From NCBI RefSeq assembly GCF_002897295.1, contig NZ_BEXF01000012.1, forward strand, positions 62,001 to 126,000: a stretch of 64,000 nt of DNA, written 5' to 3'. Below, one piece after another: positions 19,056-28,660 of this stretch; the stretch's first letter is position 1, and each line of letters begins with the position of its first letter. A program made the position numbers and the translations under genes. The notes beneath the pieces are model-generated. The model was not told where the DNA came from, searched no databases, and saw only the letters and a program-made list of their open reading frames with translations. This DNA comes from Brevibacillus reuszeri (GTDB lineage: Bacteria; Bacillota; Bacilli; Brevibacillales; Brevibacillaceae).

Positions 19056-20289
19056 ACAGCCCGTTTCCGTGTTGCGATTGCGATCGTATCGCCTGATTTT
19101 GCTCGGTCAATTGATTTCAGAGCTAGGGGCTTCACTCGGTACGCTGGCTTCAAGCTGGTTGATCTACCAGGCTACCGGCTCCGAGGCCGCTGTTGGCGGG
19201 ATGTGGCTCCTTTACTTCTTGCCCTCGCTTGCCCTGCAGCTGATTATTGGTCCTTATCTCGATCGCTTCGACAAAAAGCGTGTCATGGTCTTTTCACAAT
19301 GGATGAGAAGCTGCGTGTTTTTCCTCACATTCGGTGTTATCCTCATCCAGCCTGAAGCCCTCTGGCCGCTGTATCTCATTTCTTTGATCAACGGTCTAAT
19401 CCAGCCGCTCTATGTTCCTGCCAGCCAGGCACTCTTGCCTTCTATTGTCAAAGGTGAGAGTCTGGTGCAGGCAAATGCCTATTTGGACAGCGCCCTGCGA
19501 ATCGCGATGATCGCGGGACCGCCTCTCGGTGGACTGCTTGTAGCATGGATCGGAGGCACAGCTGTAATCGGCTTGGTATCGCTTGGCTATGCTCTGAGTG
19601 GGGGACTGTTGCTACTTTGTCAAAGCCAAGCAGTGGAAGCTCGCCAATCGCAGTCCTGGGTAGCTATGTTTCGGGAAGGACTTGCTGTTTTTTACGAAAA
19701 GCCGCTTCTCTTTTGGCTGAGTATTTACGCAGCACTCGTTCAATTCGCTGTGGGCATTACTTTGGTTCTCAACCTCCCGTACATTACAGCTGAGCTCCTT
19801 GGTTCCTCCTTTCACGTTGGACTTTTTCTCGCTGGATATCCACTTGGCTATTTGCTTGGCTCCCTCGTCGTCCCACGGCTGAGCGGGCGATTCGAGCAGC
19901 ACATTCTCATGCTAGGCTCGCTGGTGATTGGTGGCGCGACGTTTATAGCGCTGGGCTTCACACACAATCTGTGGCTGGCCATTGTGATCGAAGTAGTAGC
20001 TGGTATCTTCGCGCCCTTTTTTCAAGTACACAGCACAAGTCTGTATCAGCGCTCTGTCCCTTCCCACCTGATGGGGCGCGTCTTTTCGGTCAGGCTTTTA
20101 ATCCTCCGCGCGACCATGCCTCTCGGAGTTTGGATAGGTGGTCAGCTCGGCGACACAGTAGGGATTCGCCCGCTCTTTATGGGAATGGGCCTGCTCATCG
20201 TAGGCGCCTCCTTATTCGGGCTCGGATTTCAAAAATTTGCAAAAAAATCTTTATTGCGGAAAGTCGATGAAGGAACGGGCACTTTTTAA
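19042..20289 (+). CDS. MFS transporter
   Basis: 415 aa from the ATG at 19042, which overlaps the regulator gene. About 12 membrane segments. The loop after helix 2 (IGPYLDRFDKKRVMVF) is MFS motif A. It has the profile of the enterobactin-exporter/MFS_3 group used for drug or metabolite efflux. The overlap with the ArsR-type gene implies substrate-induced expression. The C-terminal tail is short and basic. Substrate unknown. Confidence 0.87.
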   Translation: MITAEQPVSVLRLRSYRLILLGQLISELGASLGTLASSWLIYQATGSEAAVGGMWLLYFLPSLALQLIIGPYLDRFDKKRVMVFSQWMRSCVFFLTFGVILIQPEALWPLYLISLINGLIQPLYVPASQALLPSIVKGESLVQANAYLDSALRIAMIAGPPLGGLLVAWIGGTAVIGLVSLGYALSGGLLLLCQSQAVEARQSQSWVAMFREGLAVFYEKPLLFWLSIYAALVQFAVGITLVLNLPYITAELLGSSFHVGLFLAGYPLGYLLGSLVVPRLSGRFEQHILMLGSLVIGGATFIALGFTHNLWLAIVIEVVAGIFAPFFQVHSTSLYQRSVPSHLMGRVFSVRLLILRATMPLGVWIGGQLGDTVGIRPLFMGMGLLIVGASLFGLGFQKFAKKSLLRKVDEGTGTF

Positions 20290-20360
20290 TAGAAGATTTT
20301 TAGACGGTACAGAAAAGTTTTATCACCCGACCACTTTTACTGATATAAAGGAGAATTACG

Positions 20361-21299
20361 ATGGCCCATCCTTCTCTAGCTTCACTGCTTACTACCGTCA
20401 ACCAAGTCATTGTCGGAAAAGAAAAACAAATTCGTTTGCTAGTCACCGCCCTTTTGGCACGTGGCCATGTCCTTCTTGAGGATTTACCCGGCATGGGGAA
20501 AACGGTGCTCGCCAAAACATTGGCGCAGGCAATCGGTGGCAGCTACAATCGCCTGCAATTCACTGCTGACCTTTTGCCCTCCGATGTGGTGGGGCTGCAT
20601 GTTTTCAATCAGCGAACAAGCGAATTTGAGCTGCGCAAAGGTCCCGTTTTTGCGGATGTTCTGCTCGCAGATGAAATCAATCGGGCTACCCCTCGAACCC
20701 AATCTGGACTTTTGGAGTGCATGGAGGAGCGTCAAGTAACGATCGAAGGCATCACCTTGCCATTGCCCTCTACGCTGCTTGTGATTGCCACCCAAAACCC
20801 GATTGAGTCAGAAGGGACATACCCTCTGCCAGAAGCGCAGTTAGACCGTTTCTTATTCAAGCTGTCACTCGGCTATGGTTCACGCGCGGATTCCAAGGAA
20901 ATCTTGAAGCGCTTCCGCAGCGAGTCTCCTCTGGAGCAGGTACAGCCAGTCATCACAGTGGAACAAATCGCTGCCCTGCAAAAGGAAGTCGCGGCGGTTC
21001 ACGTCAGTCAGGCCGTAGAGGATTATGTGATTGATCTTACAGAAGCTACACGCACGCATCGCTCTGTTGAGATCGGAATCAGCCCACGCGCTATGCTCGC
21101 ATTGTTGCGCTCGGCACAGGCGTTTGCTTTTTTGGCTGGTCGCTCTTATGTTTTGCCAGACGACGTCAAAGAGGTGTTTCCGAGTCTCACCACTCACCGC
21201 ATTCGACTCTCGATCGAGGCTGAGCTGCATGTAACCGAGCAGGAAGTAGTCGAGCAAATTTTGACAAGTGTGCCTGCTCCGGTGGAAGAAAGCGTGTAA
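20361..21299 (+). CDS. MoxR-family AAA+ ATPase
   Basis: 312 aa. Walker A is DLPGMGKT (about residues 41-48), Walker B VLLADEINRA, sensor 1 ATQNP, and the C-terminal lid has the typical SPRAMLALLRSAQAFAFLAGR. AAAGGAG precedes the ATG. MoxR ATPases act as chaperones that assemble or activate partner complexes and are nearly always next to DUF58 genes, as here. It is first of a three-gene operon with overlapping ends. Confidence 0.94.
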   Translation: MAHPSLASLLTTVNQVIVGKEKQIRLLVTALLARGHVLLEDLPGMGKTVLAKTLAQAIGGSYNRLQFTADLLPSDVVGLHVFNQRTSEFELRKGPVFADVLLADEINRATPRTQSGLLECMEERQVTIEGITLPLPSTLLVIATQNPIESEGTYPLPEAQLDRFLFKLSLGYGSRADSKEILKRFRSESPLEQVQPVITVEQIAALQKEVAAVHVSQAVEDYVIDLTEATRTHRSVEIGISPRAMLALLRSAQAFAFLAGRSYVLPDDVKEVFPSLTTHRIRLSIEAELHVTEQEVVEQILTSVPAPVEESV

Positions 21300-21303
21300 C
21301 GAA

Positions 21304-22497
21304 ATGAACACGAAGCAAACCTTTCATGTCATCGGCTTTCTCTTGCTGCTCTTTGCCCTGTTTTCCGGCAGCTGGTTTCTCTGGCTGTTTGGCGGCTTCT
21401 TCTTTTTCATGCCTGCACTGCAAGGCTGGTGGCTCTCGTCTATGTCGAGGTGGGTAAAGCTGGAATGGTCCTCTGATCAATACCGGGTCATGCCGGGAAC
21501 AGAAGTCCATGTGACCGTACGCCTTCATAACCATTCGTGGTTGCCGCTGCCCGCTACCTGGATTCGCTTTTCGCTGCCTGAGCATGTTTCCGTAGAAGGG
21601 GCAGATGAGGTAAAGGTCAGTAATCAGCGGACAGTCGTTCGGCTTCGCTTTGATCTTCCCATGCGCCAGAGTGCGTCCCGGACACTCACGCTCGTCCCGC
21701 ATAAACGCGGCACTGTTTGGCTCACGGAGGCGACTTCCGAGTCCCTGTCATTGTTCGGAGAGGAACGCAGCGATCTGACTATGCCACTTTCTTTTTCCTT
21801 GCTGGTCTATCCGCTGCCGCTGCCACTCCCCCCATTTGCACTAAGCGAAACAGAGCCGGATGGAGGCAGACTCTCTCGTCAAAGGCAGCTGGAGGATGTC
21901 ACCTTTCAGCGCGGAGTACGGTCTTATATGCCGGGGGACCGCATGAAACACATTCACTGGAGTGCAACTGCCAAGACAGGCTCACTTCAGACGCGACTAT
22001 TCGAGCACACCGCCCAGCCGAACTGGAGAATCGTAGGACATATCCTCCCTTCCTATGAGCCGATGCTGCAGCGCCACAACGATACAGTCAATGAACGTAC
22101 CATTTCTTGTCTGGCGGCCCTCTCTGTGCTGTGCCGGAAAAAATCGTTTGGCTACGAGCTGTTCCTCACAGTAAGGCAACGGGGACGCGAGCATTACCAT
22201 TTGCCGGCAGGCAGTGGCAAGAGCCATCATTTGCACGTGATGACACAGCTCGCTCAGATGCACCACTATGTCACCACCCCGCTCGCTCACCTGCTGCGCC
22301 GTCTCGAAGATAGCCCAGCAAAAGAAGCGATCCTGCTCGTCACACCAAGACTCGACGATGAGATTTACTCCTCCATCGAGCGATTGCTTCATCGCGGACA
22401 CAATGTTGCTGTACTTGATGTATCTGAGGAGCAGGCGGTACTGCGCCGTTTTGAAGCGAAGAGACGATTTGAGAAAAGGAGAGTGATTGCGCGATGA
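21304..22497 (+). CDS. DUF58 domain protein
   Basis: 397 aa from the ATG at 21304. Two N-terminal membrane segments (about residues 5-45) are followed by a soluble region with the DUF58 signature VRSYMPGDRMKHIHWSATAKTGSLQTRLFE. It has a von Willebrand A-like fold in the family. It starts 5 bp after moxR and its stop overlaps the next gene (ATGA), showing tight coupling. It probably works with MoxR on an envelope process that is not defined. Confidence 0.92.
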   Translation: MNTKQTFHVIGFLLLLFALFSGSWFLWLFGGFFFFMPALQGWWLSSMSRWVKLEWSSDQYRVMPGTEVHVTVRLHNHSWLPLPATWIRFSLPEHVSVEGADEVKVSNQRTVVRLRFDLPMRQSASRTLTLVPHKRGTVWLTEATSESLSLFGEERSDLTMPLSFSLLVYPLPLPLPPFALSETEPDGGRLSRQRQLEDVTFQRGVRSYMPGDRMKHIHWSATAKTGSLQTRLFEHTAQPNWRIVGHILPSYEPMLQRHNDTVNERTISCLAALSVLCRKKSFGYELFLTVRQRGREHYHLPAGSGKSHHLHVMTQLAQMHHYVTTPLAHLLRRLEDSPAKEAILLVTPRLDDEIYSSIERLLHRGHNVAVLDVSEEQAVLRRFEAKRRFEKRRVIAR

Positions 22498-23828
22498 CGC
22501 TCTCCATAATAAGCCGCTGGACACTTGCCTTTTGGCTGGAAGCCTTGTTGATCGGCAGCAGCTTGATGATGCTTGGCTGGATGTCTGCTGGACTTTTGCC
22601 AATGCTCACTTTTTGTGTGGTCGCTTTGCTATTGCTCGTAGCTGGAAGCTGGCTCTACCATGGTGGTGGACGCAGTCTGCTTATTCATCTTTTGCTCTAT
22701 CCTACTGTCGCCGGAGTCGGGCTGTTCAGTTTTTACATGTTTGGCTCCTGGCTAGTCGCTTTACTGTTGGCAGGAATCTTTTATTGGCGAATCCATACCG
22801 TTTCCGCTGACGGTATCGGGCACGCCAGCTTGCAGCGACGATTTGTCCTGGCACTAATGATTTGCTTGATGCAGCTAGTCGTAGCTGGACTGTATGGTTC
22901 CGTTGCCCATCCTGATACCTTTGACCCTGGCGCTTATTATTCGATGCTGGCTCTTATTCTCGGCAGCTATCTTCTCGTAGTCATGGGTGCTTACGTTATG
23001 CGTGTGGATTCATTACCCGTGCGCTTGCCTGCCAGGATAAAATTGATCCTCGGCGCTCAGGTGCTGGGCTCCCGCCTTCTTTTGACAGGCCTTTATCTAC
23101 TCGTCGGCTCTGCTCTGCTTGGTTTGTTGCAGCTGCTGTGGTCATGGCTTAAAGGTCCCATTGGGTCAGCGCTGTATTTTCTATTTGAACCTGTGCTCCA
23201 AAAACTGACGGAATGGATTGAGGGCTTGTCTGAAAAAATGGGCAAGGACCAACGTGTGAATAATTTGCTAAACAATCCAGGACAAGCCGAAGAGATGCCT
23301 CACGAACAGGTGGCAACGGGTGAGCCTCTGTTTTCCTTGTTGGAGCCTTACTTGATCGGTACAGTCATACTCGTTTTTCTGATTGTTCTGGGCAGATACA
23401 TGTGGAAAAGGCGCTATCAGGCAAGACAAGTCCGTGAACAGGAAACCACCGAAGCTTCTCCTACAGTCTATACCGCGGTCGCCAACACCCCCGAGGAGGC
23501 GAATGCTTCATGGGATGTCTCCAAGTGGTTTAATAAACCGGTAGGTCCAGCCGAGGAGCCTGCTCGCTATGCGTACTTTCAGTTTTTGCAGGAAATGGCG
23601 AAGCAAGGCTTCACGATTCATCGCCATGAGACCAGTCAGGAGTTTTTGCGTCGGATTCAGAAGCATCCTTTGCCGAATCCAACCCGGGTAGAGCTGGCAG
23701 CCCGGATTACCGGCTATTACGAACAGTATCGCTACCAGGAGCAATCGCTTCATGACGCTGATCTGGAAGCCATGCAGGAAGCTGTGCAAGCACTTCGTTC
23801 CATTTCGCCGCCACAAACCGAGACATAG
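22494..23828 (+). CDS. Membrane protein with DUF4129-like C-terminus
   Basis: 444 aa. About eight or nine membrane segments come first, then a cytoplasmic tail (from about residue 340) with YFQFLQEMAKQGFTIHRHETSQEFLRRI...ITGYYEQYRY, the DUF4129 pattern. In many Bacillales the third gene of this cluster is a transglutaminase-like membrane protein; I see no Cys-His-Asp transglutaminase core here, so only the C-terminal part is shared. It overlaps the DUF58 gene by 4 bp and is followed by a terminator. Confidence 0.75.
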   Translation: MTLSIISRWTLAFWLEALLIGSSLMMLGWMSAGLLPMLTFCVVALLLLVAGSWLYHGGGRSLLIHLLLYPTVAGVGLFSFYMFGSWLVALLLAGIFYWRIHTVSADGIGHASLQRRFVLALMICLMQLVVAGLYGSVAHPDTFDPGAYYSMLALILGSYLLVVMGAYVMRVDSLPVRLPARIKLILGAQVLGSRLLLTGLYLLVGSALLGLLQLLWSWLKGPIGSALYFLFEPVLQKLTEWIEGLSEKMGKDQRVNNLLNNPGQAEEMPHEQVATGEPLFSLLEPYLIGTVILVFLIVLGRYMWKRRYQARQVREQETTEASPTVYTAVANTPEEANASWDVSKWFNKPVGPAEEPARYAYFQFLQEMAKQGFTIHRHETSQEFLRRIQKHPLPNPTRVELAARITGYYEQYRYQEQSLHDADLEAMQEAVQALRSISPPQTET

Positions 23829-23840
23829 CTTGATTGTTAC

Positions 23841-23871
23841 ACAACCGCGAGCTTTTTGAAGCAGCGGTTGT
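23841..23871 (+). terminator. Terminator after the MoxR operon
   Basis: ACAACCGC and GCGGTTGT with a 15-base loop, followed by TTTTTCTTTC. Confidence 0.85.
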
Positions 23872-23881
23872 TTTTCTTTCC

Positions 23882-23910
23882 TTGACATCCGGCACAGCTT
23901 CCGGCATAAT
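23882..23910 (+). promoter_or_regulatory. SigA-type promoter of the ArsR-ABC operon
   Basis: -35 TTGACA (23882-23887) and -10 CATAAT (23905-23910) with a 17-bp spacer, 86 bp before the regulator ATG. Confidence 0.8.
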
Positions 23911-23995
23911 CTCTTCACTTTTGCCTACTCTAAAAATGAATTTACTAAATGGTTAATCGAAGAAATCACATGGTAAAAGAAAGGAGGAACTCATT

Positions 23996-25072
23996 ATGCA
24001 GGATTTGCCGCTCTGGCTAAAAAAGCACCTTTCGATCGCGTATGTGCCTGGTCATGAATTTTTTCTCAGCCTGCATGTGATCGAAAGTCCTGAGCACCAT
24101 GTTACGCGTCTCGGCTGGGCGCAGGAAACACTGGCTGCGTTACCCCGTCCACTCACGGAAAAGCTGCATTACTTCTCTGCCATGTCCTCCAAATTTCTTG
24201 ACATCATGGACGTTCTGGTGCCTTGGGAAGAGATGTACCAGCACTCTGTTGAAGCAGGACTGGAGCGCATCCAAGCCCTGGACGCCAGTGAGTTTGCCGA
24301 AGCGATGATCGGGCCTGTCTATCATCCGAAGCAGATCAAGCAGTGGCTGGAGGGACGAACCGATGATGTGTTTGAACAGCTCAAGCCAGAGCATCGGGAG
24401 CTTTTGCGCCATCCGTTGGCAACCAAACGCAGCTTTCTGGAGTTTTGCTACGACTATCTCCCTTACTTCCAGGCTGAGGAGCGTCGCATCGAGCCGTGGC
24501 TTGTCCGCGCGGCACATGAAGCACAAGAGATGATTGCCGCTGATCCGATCCGCTTTTTATCCCAGGTGCACCCGCGCATGCACGTACATGAAGACGCCAT
24601 TCATTTTCACAAGGCAAAAACGTATTCCTTTGCCTATCAGCAGCTCGCACATATTCATCTGCGTGTATCTACTTACGTTGCGCCCCATCTCTTACTGGGC
24701 ATTTATGGCGATCAAATTAGTGTGGGCTTCCCCGTCGATGTCCCAGGGACGGCAGTCAAGTCAGCCATTCCCGCTGATTTTATTACGAAGATGAAAGTTT
24801 TCGGTGATCCTACCCGAACAGCCATCCTCAAGTCGCTGCTTGACCATCCTTACTGCACACAGCAGCTGGCAGATCTGCACGGGATTAGCGAGCCTGCTGT
24901 GAATAAGCATCTGAAGCTTCTGGTTGATGCCGGATTTGTCTGGAGCGAACGGCGAGGACGTTATGTGTTTTATCGCGGGATCACGTCACGCCTCGAACAG
25001 CTGGCAGTCGATTTGCACGAATTTATTGATATGCCTGCGCCAGGACTGACTCTATCCGATTGGAGGAAATAA
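23996..25072 (+). CDS. Long ArsR-type transcriptional regulator
   Basis: 358 aa. As in the regulator at 17997, an N-terminal region of about 260 residues precedes a C-terminal winged helix (MKVFGDPTRTAILKSLLDHPYCTQQLADLHGISEPAVNKHLKLLVDAG). AGGAGG precedes the ATG. The ABC genes follow without a gap, so it is expected to control them and itself. The N-terminal part probably senses a small ligand, but I see no diagnostic motif. Confidence 0.82.
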   Translation: MQDLPLWLKKHLSIAYVPGHEFFLSLHVIESPEHHVTRLGWAQETLAALPRPLTEKLHYFSAMSSKFLDIMDVLVPWEEMYQHSVEAGLERIQALDASEFAEAMIGPVYHPKQIKQWLEGRTDDVFEQLKPEHRELLRHPLATKRSFLEFCYDYLPYFQAEERRIEPWLVRAAHEAQEMIAADPIRFLSQVHPRMHVHEDAIHFHKAKTYSFAYQQLAHIHLRVSTYVAPHLLLGIYGDQISVGFPVDVPGTAVKSAIPADFITKMKVFGDPTRTAILKSLLDHPYCTQQLADLHGISEPAVNKHLKLLVDAGFVWSERRGRYVFYRGITSRLEQLAVDLHEFIDMPAPGLTLSDWRK

Positions 25073-25073
25073 C

Positions 25074-25883
25074 GTGCTACAAGTTGCCAAGGCCACCTTT
25101 ATCCGCAATACGCTGGTGATGCTGCGCGCCTATCCATGGTCTTTTGTCATCGGTCATATTTTATCGGGCGTATACACGGTGCTCTTTGCCTTTTTTGCCT
25201 ATCACTATGTATTCGCCGGACAACTGGATGATCGTTTCATTTTGCTATCCGGTTCGTCCGACTATCTCTCGTACGCCATTTTAGGCGGGGCGTTCTATGC
25301 CTTTGCGGTATCGACTCTGATGAATGTCAGTCGTTCGCTAATCACTGAGCTTCGCGAAGGGACATTAGAGGCGCTCCTCCTCACTCCCTCCCCTCGCCGG
25401 GGGTACTTTTTGGGCAATGTCTGCCAACAGGTGATGCGCACTGTGTTTGAATTTTCGGTGATTCTTGTTGTCGGTGCCCTATTTGGCCTCACGCTTGCCA
25501 ATACGAACGTTTGGAGTGCCGCTCTGGTCTGGATTTTGTCTACGATCGCCTTTTTCTGTCAGGCTCTGGTACTGGGCAGCCTGATGCTTCGTTTTCGCGA
25601 TACGTATATTACGCAAAATACGTTGTTTGTCATCATGGCATTCGTTTCGGGCGTGACCTTTCCCATTCCCTATCTTCCGGAATGGCTACAGCCGCTGGGG
25701 CAGATCATGCCGCTAGCACCTGCCCTCGATGCTTTCCGTCAGTGTGTGATCCAGGGCAAACCGCTGATCGCTGTTTCCCCGCAGTTGTTTCATATGGCTG
25801 GGCTTTCCCTCGTCTATCTATGGATCGGGACATGGAGTATGCGGCGAATGGAAAAACGCATAGTAGAATCTATCTTTGGCTAA
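25074..25883 (+). CDS. ABC-2 type permease
   Basis: 269 aa, six membrane segments, with the ABC-2 pattern SRSLITELREGTLEALLLTPSPRRGYFLGNV between helices. Start is a GTG with GGAGG upstream, one base after the regulator stop. With the second permease and the ATPase it makes an exporter of the type used for drugs, lipids or antimicrobial peptides. Substrate unknown. Confidence 0.88.
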   Translation: MLQVAKATFIRNTLVMLRAYPWSFVIGHILSGVYTVLFAFFAYHYVFAGQLDDRFILLSGSSDYLSYAILGGAFYAFAVSTLMNVSRSLITELREGTLEALLLTPSPRRGYFLGNVCQQVMRTVFEFSVILVVGALFGLTLANTNVWSAALVWILSTIAFFCQALVLGSLMLRFRDTYITQNTLFVIMAFVSGVTFPIPYLPEWLQPLGQIMPLAPALDAFRQCVIQGKPLIAVSPQLFHMAGLSLVYLWIGTWSMRRMEKRIVESIFG

Positions 25884-25898
25884 AAGGAGGCCAACATC

Positions 25899-26885
25899 AT
25901 GCTCATCGTTGAAAATGTAAGAAAGGTTTATCGGGTAAAGGAGAAAAGCGGATGGCTTATGCGGAAATGGACGGAGGTGGAGGCCGTTTCTGATCTTTCC
26001 TTTCGCATGGAGCCAGGAAAAATCATCGGGCTGCTCGGTATAAACGGGGCGGGGAAAACGACGACGATCAAGATGTGCTCCACTCTGCTGACCCCAACGA
26101 GCGGCTCGATCACAGTGGATGGCTATGACGCAGTACGAGACGATCGGTTCGTCAAATCAAAAGTAAACATGATCGCCGGTGGTGAACGAATGCTGTACTG
26201 GCGCCTGACCGGGCGGGAAAATTTGCAGTATTTTGGCAGTCTATACGGGCTCAGTGGCGAGGGCTTGAAGCACCGGATCGATGCCCTGCTTTTGCAGGTT
26301 GGACTCATGGATGCAGCTGATACACCTGTCGAGCGTTATTCCAAAGGCATGAAGCAACGCCTGCAAATCGCACGTGGTTTGATTAATGACCCGCGCTATT
26401 TGTTCCTCGATGAACCTACACTGGGACTGGATGCCCCAATTGCCCGGCAATTGCGCAAGCATGTAAAAGAGCTGGCATCGGAGCAAGGAAAGGCAATCCT
26501 TTTGACCAGTCACTATATACATGAGGTCGAGGAGCTGTGTGACGAGGTGTACATCATTAACAAAGGGAAGCTGGTCGCCCACGATACCCCTGCGAATCTA
26601 ACCCAATCGCTCAACCTGGAAACGACCCTGCATGTGGTCATTCCTGCACTCTCGGATTCGCTGGATCACGATCTGCGCCAGTTGGCCATGCGTTATGGCG
26701 GACACCGCCTAATAACCGAAACCGACGACAAGACATGGGAGGTCACACTCCGCGGCGAAAATGACATGACAACGCCACTCTTGTCCCTGTTGGCAGCACA
26801 CCACTCTCCTGTACTGCGCTTGCACACCCAGCAGCCATCACTTGAAGACGTCATCCTGCATATGGCAGATCGGAGGGGAGCATGA
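25899..26885 (+). CDS. ABC transporter ATP-binding protein (exporter)
   Basis: 328 aa. Walker A GINGAGKTT, signature YSKGMKQR, Walker B YLFLDEPTLGLD, and the H-loop in LTSHY. The last 80 residues are the variable extension found in DrrA/CcmA-like exporter ATPases. AAAGGAGG precedes the ATG. It lies between two ABC-2 permease genes and overlaps the second by 4 bp, so the exporter is probably a heterodimeric permease with this ATPase. Confidence 0.93.
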   Translation: MLIVENVRKVYRVKEKSGWLMRKWTEVEAVSDLSFRMEPGKIIGLLGINGAGKTTTIKMCSTLLTPTSGSITVDGYDAVRDDRFVKSKVNMIAGGERMLYWRLTGRENLQYFGSLYGLSGEGLKHRIDALLLQVGLMDAADTPVERYSKGMKQRLQIARGLINDPRYLFLDEPTLGLDAPIARQLRKHVKELASEQGKAILLTSHYIHEVEELCDEVYIINKGKLVAHDTPANLTQSLNLETTLHVVIPALSDSLDHDLRQLAMRYGGHRLITETDDKTWEVTLRGENDMTTPLLSLLAAHHSPVLRLHTQQPSLEDVILHMADRRGA

Positions 26886-27697
26886 GACAGCTATCAAGCT
26901 ATCTATGGGCGGAAATTCAAAAAGAACATCGCCACTCCTTTCACAGCAAAATGATTTACTTCAGCTTGTTAGTGTGGCCAGTCATCATGTTTGTGACTGC
27001 CTACTATTCCTTTGCCCCCTTTCGTATGGGGCCTGATTCTCCGCTTGCCCGGTTCGTTGCCGCCGATCAGCTGCCGCTTTTTTTGCTGACTGGCTATCTC
27101 GGCTATATCTTTTACTGGTGCCTGGTACAATCCGCATGGCAAATGAGCTTTGAGCGGCAGGCCGGAACGATGGAAATGATTTTTATCAGCCCGGTCAACC
27201 GACTCGCCTTTTTATACGGGCGCTCGCTCTCCTCGCTCGTCGAAGGTGTCTGGCTTTTCTTTTGCTTTGTCCTGCTGGCTCTACTCTTCGTCGGCGGCAT
27301 TCATCCGAGCGGCTGGTGGGCACCGATCCTCGCCTTTCTCATCCTGCTCGTATCGGCTGTCGTCTGGGGTGGCTTTCTCTCGGTTCTGTTCCTGTTTTCC
27401 CGTGACGCGAGCTTTCTGTATACGGTGCTGGATGAGCCGATGCTGATTTTTTCCGGGGTTCGCCTCCCCCCAATGGCTTTTCCGCTTTGGGCAAAGGTCA
27501 TTTCCTTTTGCTTTCCTCTGACGTACGCACTTCAGCTTGTCCGTGGTCTGTTGATGGAGGGGGAAACACTGCTTGCGCTTGCACCCAAGGTCGGGCTCTT
27601 AGCGGCGGTATTGCTGCTGCTTGTCATTGCTACGATTATTTTGTTAAGGCACGCCGAAAAGCATATGAAGGAAACCGGAAACATGGTGATGTATTAA
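26882..27697 (+). CDS. ABC-2 type permease, second subunit
   Basis: 271 aa, six membrane segments. The segment FERQAGTMEMIFISPVNRLAFLYGRSL is equivalent to the linker region of the first permease. Its ATG overlaps the ATPase stop. The tail AEKHMKETGNMVMY is polar. It completes the ArsR-regulated export operon. Confidence 0.88.
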   Translation: MRQLSSYLWAEIQKEHRHSFHSKMIYFSLLVWPVIMFVTAYYSFAPFRMGPDSPLARFVAADQLPLFLLTGYLGYIFYWCLVQSAWQMSFERQAGTMEMIFISPVNRLAFLYGRSLSSLVEGVWLFFCFVLLALLFVGGIHPSGWWAPILAFLILLVSAVVWGGFLSVLFLFSRDASFLYTVLDEPMLIFSGVRLPPMAFPLWAKVISFCFPLTYALQLVRGLLMEGETLLALAPKVGLLAAVLLLLVIATIILLRHAEKHMKETGNMVMY

Positions 27698-27728
27698 TAG
27701 GGGTATGAGTAGACAGGAGGCGGGAAAC

Positions 27729-28646
27729 ATGGAGTCGCGTATTCGAATCGGACAGGAGCTGCAAAAGCTGTTTCGCATGGAGGAATGGAGCACCGACCCG
27801 GCCTTTTCCCGCTTCATCCCCATAGTATACGATCCGATCGGTTTTGACTGGCGGTCTTTTTTCACAGATGAGTTTGTTCAGCGGTTTAATGGCTTCATGC
27901 TAGAGGGACGTGAAGCCGTCCGTACAGTTTTCCTTGCCGTTTTTCCTTCTGATGATGTGCTAGAGCGTTTTATTTCTCAAGCACAGCCTGGTGATCTGTT
28001 ATTTATGCACCATCCCTTGTTAATGGAGTGCGGCGATCCTCGGGGAGACTGGGGCAAAGGCTTTGTCCCGATTCGCTCGAAGTGGCTGGAAGCCATGAAG
28101 GAAAAGGAGCTCTCCGTCTTCACCAGCCATCTGCCCATGGACACCAGCATCCCCATCGGTACGGGTGGCGCAATCATCGAAGCACTCGGTGCCAAAATCA
28201 TCCGTCCCTTTGTCCCTTATGGCAATGGGTATGTCGGGCATATATGCAGGATCGATGAGACAAGCACCGAGACGCTACTCAAACAAGTAACTGAGCTTTT
28301 TGACATTCCTTATGCTGATTTTGAAGGAAAACGCCACGACCTCTTACATACGATTGCGATTGTGCCAGGATGTGGTGATGTTGTGGCCGATATGCAAGAA
28401 GCCGAATTATTGGGGGCCCAGGCATACATCACAGGCGAAATTCATTGTCATATCGATAATCCATATGGCAAACAACGATACGCGCAAATGATGGACTATG
28501 TGCCAAGCACTTCTCTTTCCTTGATCGGCGTCTCTCATTCCGCTTCGGAGTATTTGGTGATGAAAACGCAGATGAAGCTGTGGTTTGAAAGGAACTTTCC
28601 TGCTGTCAACGTCAGACTTCTGCCGCAGGAAAAATGGTGGCTGTAA
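27729..28646 (+). CDS. Nif3-like dinuclear metal-center protein
   Basis: 305 aa from the ATG at 27729, chosen because AGGAGG lies 8 bases upstream. Family motifs: LLFMHHPLLMEC with the metal-binding His pair, VFTSHLPMD, IVPGCGD and YITGEIHCHI, and a C-terminal GVSHSASEYLV. Nif3/YbgI proteins form hexamers holding two metal ions; proposed roles include GTP cyclohydrolase-like hydrolysis, but the physiological role is not settled. It follows the ABC operon by 31 bp and may be cotranscribed. Confidence 0.85.
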   Translation: MESRIRIGQELQKLFRMEEWSTDPAFSRFIPIVYDPIGFDWRSFFTDEFVQRFNGFMLEGREAVRTVFLAVFPSDDVLERFISQAQPGDLLFMHHPLLMECGDPRGDWGKGFVPIRSKWLEAMKEKELSVFTSHLPMDTSIPIGTGGAIIEALGAKIIRPFVPYGNGYVGHICRIDETSTETLLKQVTELFDIPYADFEGKRHDLLHTIAIVPGCGDVVADMQEAELLGAQAYITGEIHCHIDNPYGKQRYAQMMDYVPSTSLSLIGVSHSASEYLVMKTQMKLWFERNFPAVNVRLLPQEKWWL

Positions 28647-28660
28647 TAACCTGAAAATAA

